From: Methanosarcinaceae archaeon
GTDB taxonomy: Archaea; Halobacteriota; Methanosarcinia; Methanosarcinales; Methanosarcinaceae
Assembly: GCA_016926455.1 (NCBI GenBank)
Contig: JAFGOO010000031.1
Location: forward strand, 1-7,466
Length of the DNA: 7,466 bases
Direction of reading: 5' to 3'
Positions 5,319 to 7,466 of the stretch are shown here, in pieces (position 1 is the stretch's first letter; the number at the start of each line of letters is the position of its first letter). Position numbers and translations under genes: made by a program. Under the pieces are notes generated by a model, which did no database searches, was not told where the DNA came from, and worked only from the letters and a program-made list of their open reading frames with translations.

Positions 5319-6620
5319 ATGAAGGTAAATCAGGTTTTGTATCTTATTCTGCTATTATTTTTAATATTTATTCTTTTATCCACATCATCTGCCAGTGCCT
5401 CTTCTGAACAAAAGGTTCTAGTACTCGAGATATCAGATTCCATCACCCCTGTAACGGATGATATTGTGGAAGATGCCCTGTCAGTCGTAGTTGAGGAAGA
5501 TTTTTCGGTTCTTCTAATTACCCTCAACACGCCAGGCGGTGGTCTGGATGAGACCCTGAAGATCATCGAACTGATCGAACAGTCCGAAGTCCCTGTTATT
5601 GGATATGTCTATCCTGAAGGTGCAAAGTCATGGTCTGCAGGTACACTGATATTAATCAGTACGGATGTTGCCGCAATGGCACCGCATACCATCATCGGCT
5701 CTGCTCAGCCTGTTGAAATGTCAGCAGGTGGAATCGAGCCTGTGGAGGATTCCAAGGTTGTGAATGCCCTTGTTGCGGTTGCCCGGGAAAAGGCACGTAT
5801 GCACAGCAGGAATGAAACAATTGCTGAAAGATTCATCACAGAGAACCTGAACCTGAATGCAGAGTCCGCTTTGGATGCAGGGGTCATTGAATTCGTGTCA
5901 CAGACAATCGAAGATTTGCTGATTCAGGTTGACGGTGAAGTTGTGAAGGAGAAGGAACTTCGAACAGAAGGTGCACAGATCGAGTATTATGTGCCTTCTA
6001 TGCGTCTTGCTTTCATGAACCTTATATCAAATCCGGTCATATCATCCATCCTTTTGATGCTTGGCATATACGGCGTAGTGCTTGGTATATCAAACCCGGG
6101 GGTTGGAGCTGAAATATTCGGGATTATTGCCATTACACTGGGTCTAATAGGCACAGGTTTCGATGTCAACACCGCAGCTATCTTCCTTGTGCTTGTTGGC
6201 ATCGGGTTGCTGGCACTGGAACTTCAGGCACCAGGTTTTGGAATCTTTGGCATTTCCGGTATTATTTGTATCATTGTAGGTAGCATCCTTCTTGTGCCGC
6301 TGAGTTATCCACACTTCTATACGCCTGCAGAATTCCAGAAAACGGTTATCACTGCAATTGTTGCGCCGACTCTGGTTATTGGGATTATTCTTGTGTTCGT
6401 AATATACAAGGTGATCGAGATCAGGCACAAGAAACCAGTAATCGGTGAAATGATAGGAGATGTTGCCAAAACCATCGACCAGATAGCTCCAGAAAAACCT
6501 GGGTTTGTGAGGTACAAAGGAGAGTACTGGAAAGCGCGCGCTGATGAGTTAATCGAAAAAGAAGAAAAAGTAGAGATTATCGGTAAGGATGGCGCGATGC
6601 TTGTGGTAAAACGTGTATAG
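5319..6620 (+). CDS. nfeD: NfeD membrane-bound serine protease, full-length form
   Basis: The 433-residue protein has the full-length NfeD architecture. A signal peptide or anchor lies at about 1-28 (hydrophobic core VLYLILLLFLIFILLSTSSA). A ClpP-class protease domain follows at about 31-205, four to five membrane helices at about 238-365, and a C-terminal OB-like NfeD domain at about 372-433 that includes GFVRYKGEYWKA. By comparison with Pyrococcus PH1510, the nucleophile is Ser106 in GAKSWSAGT and the general base Lys146 in DSKVVNAL, giving a Ser-Lys dyad. The NTPGGG segment (70-75) provides the substrate-binding loop. Both catalytic residues are present, so it should be active, with the protease domain outside the membrane. 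The expected substrate is the hydrophobic C-terminal segment of the slipin encoded just upstream. A weak AGGGAT precedes the ATG. It converges with the next gene, with 24 bases between the two stops. Confidence 0.92.
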   Translation: MKVNQVLYLILLLFLIFILLSTSSASASSEQKVLVLEISDSITPVTDDIVEDALSVVVEEDFSVLLITLNTPGGGLDETLKIIELIEQSEVPVIGYVYPEGAKSWSAGTLILISTDVAAMAPHTIIGSAQPVEMSAGGIEPVEDSKVVNALVAVAREKARMHSRNETIAERFITENLNLNAESALDAGVIEFVSQTIEDLLIQVDGEVVKEKELRTEGAQIEYYVPSMRLAFMNLISNPVISSILLMLGIYGVVLGISNPGVGAEIFGIIAITLGLIGTGFDVNTAAIFLVLVGIGLLALELQAPGFGIFGISGIICIIVGSILLVPLSYPHFYTPAEFQKTVITAIVAPTLVIGIILVFVIYKVIEIRHKKPVIGEMIGDVAKTIDQIAPEKPGFVRYKGEYWKARADELIEKEEKVEIIGKDGAMLVVKRV

Positions 6621-6644
6621 TCCTTGGGTAAATGTGAAAGTTGG

Positions 6645-7466
6645 TCATTTATTCCGTATCATCTCTATCACGTGCCGTTTTTTCTCCACTGCCTGAAGCG
6701 CTGCCCTGTCAATAGCACGTTTCATGTCCTCAAAGTCACACGGTTCATCTTCGCCGACTATCTTCTTGATTGGCGTGTAGGCAGATTCCCGGAACCGTGG
6801 AGTGAAGTCGTGCTTTTTTCCATTAATTATGATCTCTGAGCCAATGCCATCTTCTATTCTGCCTATTACATCGATCAAAACCCCTGCGCTTCTGACAGTG
6901 TGCATGATCTCATCCGCAAACCCTTCAGGTACAATTATGAGCAATGCGTCAAGGGATACGCCAAGATAATCGATCTCAAGAGATTCAAGCATCTCAAGAA
7001 CAACATGATTTACTAGCGGGCGAATCCGGGATTCTTTGAACACAAGTTTCACACCTGCAGTTCTTGAGATCTCCTTTGCATCACCACGAATACCACCGTT
7101 GGTGACATCAGTCATGGCATGGATGTGGCTGGTAAGTCCTAACCTTATAAGTGCCTCACACGCTTCAAGGAATTTGATGTTGATGGTCTCATCGACCACT
7201 TCATGCATACCATAATATAGCGCAGTTGTGGAAATGGTGCCACCTCCGGCACCTTCTGTCATAAGGATTACGTCTCCAACCTCTGCCTGTACCCGGGATG
7301 TCAGGTCGGACGCCACGCCAACTGCACCAACCCCACCTGTCATGCGTTCACCGATAACCATGTCCCCGCCTATCCGAAGTGTGCTCCCTGTTACGAGAGG
7401 AATGCCTGTGAGTTCCGAGACGGTTGTGATTCCTGCTATATGGTCAAAGATCTTTGCAACATCCCC
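6645..7466 (-). CDS. PurM/AIR-synthase superfamily protein (HypE/SelD-related), N terminus outside the window
   Basis: The frame is open to the right edge, so the start lies beyond 7466; 273 residues are visible. An ATG at 7361 is internal, because the frame continues upstream with recognisable family sequence (GIPLVTGSTLRIGGD). The visible part covers the end of the ATP-binding half and the C-terminal AIR-synthase domain, with GDVILMTEGAGGGTIS (about 64-79) and the characteristic MTDVTNGGIRGDA (about 118-130), then VSLDALLIIVPEGF. This superfamily (PurM, PurL, ThiL, SelD, HypE) uses ATP to activate an amide, phosphate or carbamoyl group. Archaeal paralogues of this kind are often labelled hydrogenase maturation factor HypE. 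However, the true HypE C-terminal PRIC cysteine motif is absent. The protein instead ends in a charged helix (about 240-273, EKKRHVIEMIRNK), so I do not assign a hydrogenase role. Exact substrate unknown. Confidence 0.75.
   Translation of the reverse strand, partial: GDVAKIFDHIAGITTVSELTGIPLVTGSTLRIGGDMVIGERMTGGVGAVGVASDLTSRVQAEVGDVILMTEGAGGGTISTTALYYGMHEVVDETINIKFLEACEALIRLGLTSHIHAMTDVTNGGIRGDAKEISRTAGVKLVFKESRIRPLVNHVVLEMLESLEIDYLGVSLDALLIIVPEGFADEIMHTVRSAGVLIDVIGRIEDGIGSEIIINGKKHDFTPRFRESAYTPIKKIVGEDEPCDFEDMKRAIDRAALQAVEKKRHVIEMIRNK

Noticed and set aside
6144..6428. Minus-strand frame opposite the NfeD membrane helices
   Set aside because: It is an antisense shadow of hydrophobic codons, with asparagine- and histidine-rich content and no support from start signals.
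6621..6644. Terminator between the convergent nfeD and PurM-like genes
   Set aside because: The 24-base gap has no hairpin or T-tract.
6624..6839. Plus-strand frame just after nfeD
   Set aside because: It lies opposite the C-terminal end of the PurM-like gene and has no recognisable features, so it does not extend the slipin-NfeD operon.
1..7466. CRISPR array, tRNA, rRNA, insertion sequence or prophage
   Set aside because: I saw no regularly spaced repeats, cloverleaf-like sequence, transposase motifs or terminal inverted repeats. The intact genes are ordinary chromosomal types.

Overview
The window looks like a chromosomal segment from a methanogenic archaeon of the Methanosarcinales type. 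This is inferred from gene content and is not proven by any single marker. The supporting genes are an archaeal Nob1 endonuclease, a GfcR-type HTH-phosphoribosyltransferase protein, an archaea-specific RecJ-like DHH protein with DnaJ-type zinc fingers, a slipin-NfeD pair, and a PurM/HypE-superfamily protein. No rRNA, tRNA, CRISPR array, insertion sequence or phage gene was seen.

Layout, left to right. Positions 1-467 hold no intact gene. The stretch 1-229 is unexplained and may be decayed coding DNA. Positions 230-464 hold a broken KaiC-like (RecA-superfamily ATPase) remnant with a readable Walker A motif, a stop codon after 45 codons and a continuation in another frame. Positions 468-2220 form a same-strand run: two very small three-helix membrane proteins, the 16S rRNA-processing endonuclease Nob1, and a GfcR-like protein. 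The second membrane protein appears to start at an ATT codon behind a strong Shine-Dalgarno sequence. A small hairpin follows the nob1 stop codon.

Positions 2255-4408 (minus strand) encode a 717-residue multidomain DHH protein: zinc fingers, S1, OB fold, DHH and DHHA1. It converges on gfcR and diverges from a plus-strand operon at 4526-6620. That operon encodes a slipin (stomatin-like, SPFH domain) and a full-length NfeD with its serine-protease domain, a classic prokaryotic membrane pair in which NfeD cleaves near the slipin C terminus. The right edge (6645-7466, minus) is the C-terminal part of a PurM/AIR-synthase superfamily protein that runs off the window.

Functionally the window mixes RNA/DNA metabolism (Nob1, DHH protein), regulation or nucleotide chemistry (GfcR-like) and membrane quality control (slipin-NfeD). 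The left 2.2 kb is visibly more AT-rich and has more homopolymer runs than the rest. Most of the window is ordinary archaeal chromosome. The points most worth a second look are the ATT-initiated membrane protein, the orphan membrane-protein pair in front of nob1, the KaiC remnant, and the poorly characterised DHH protein.
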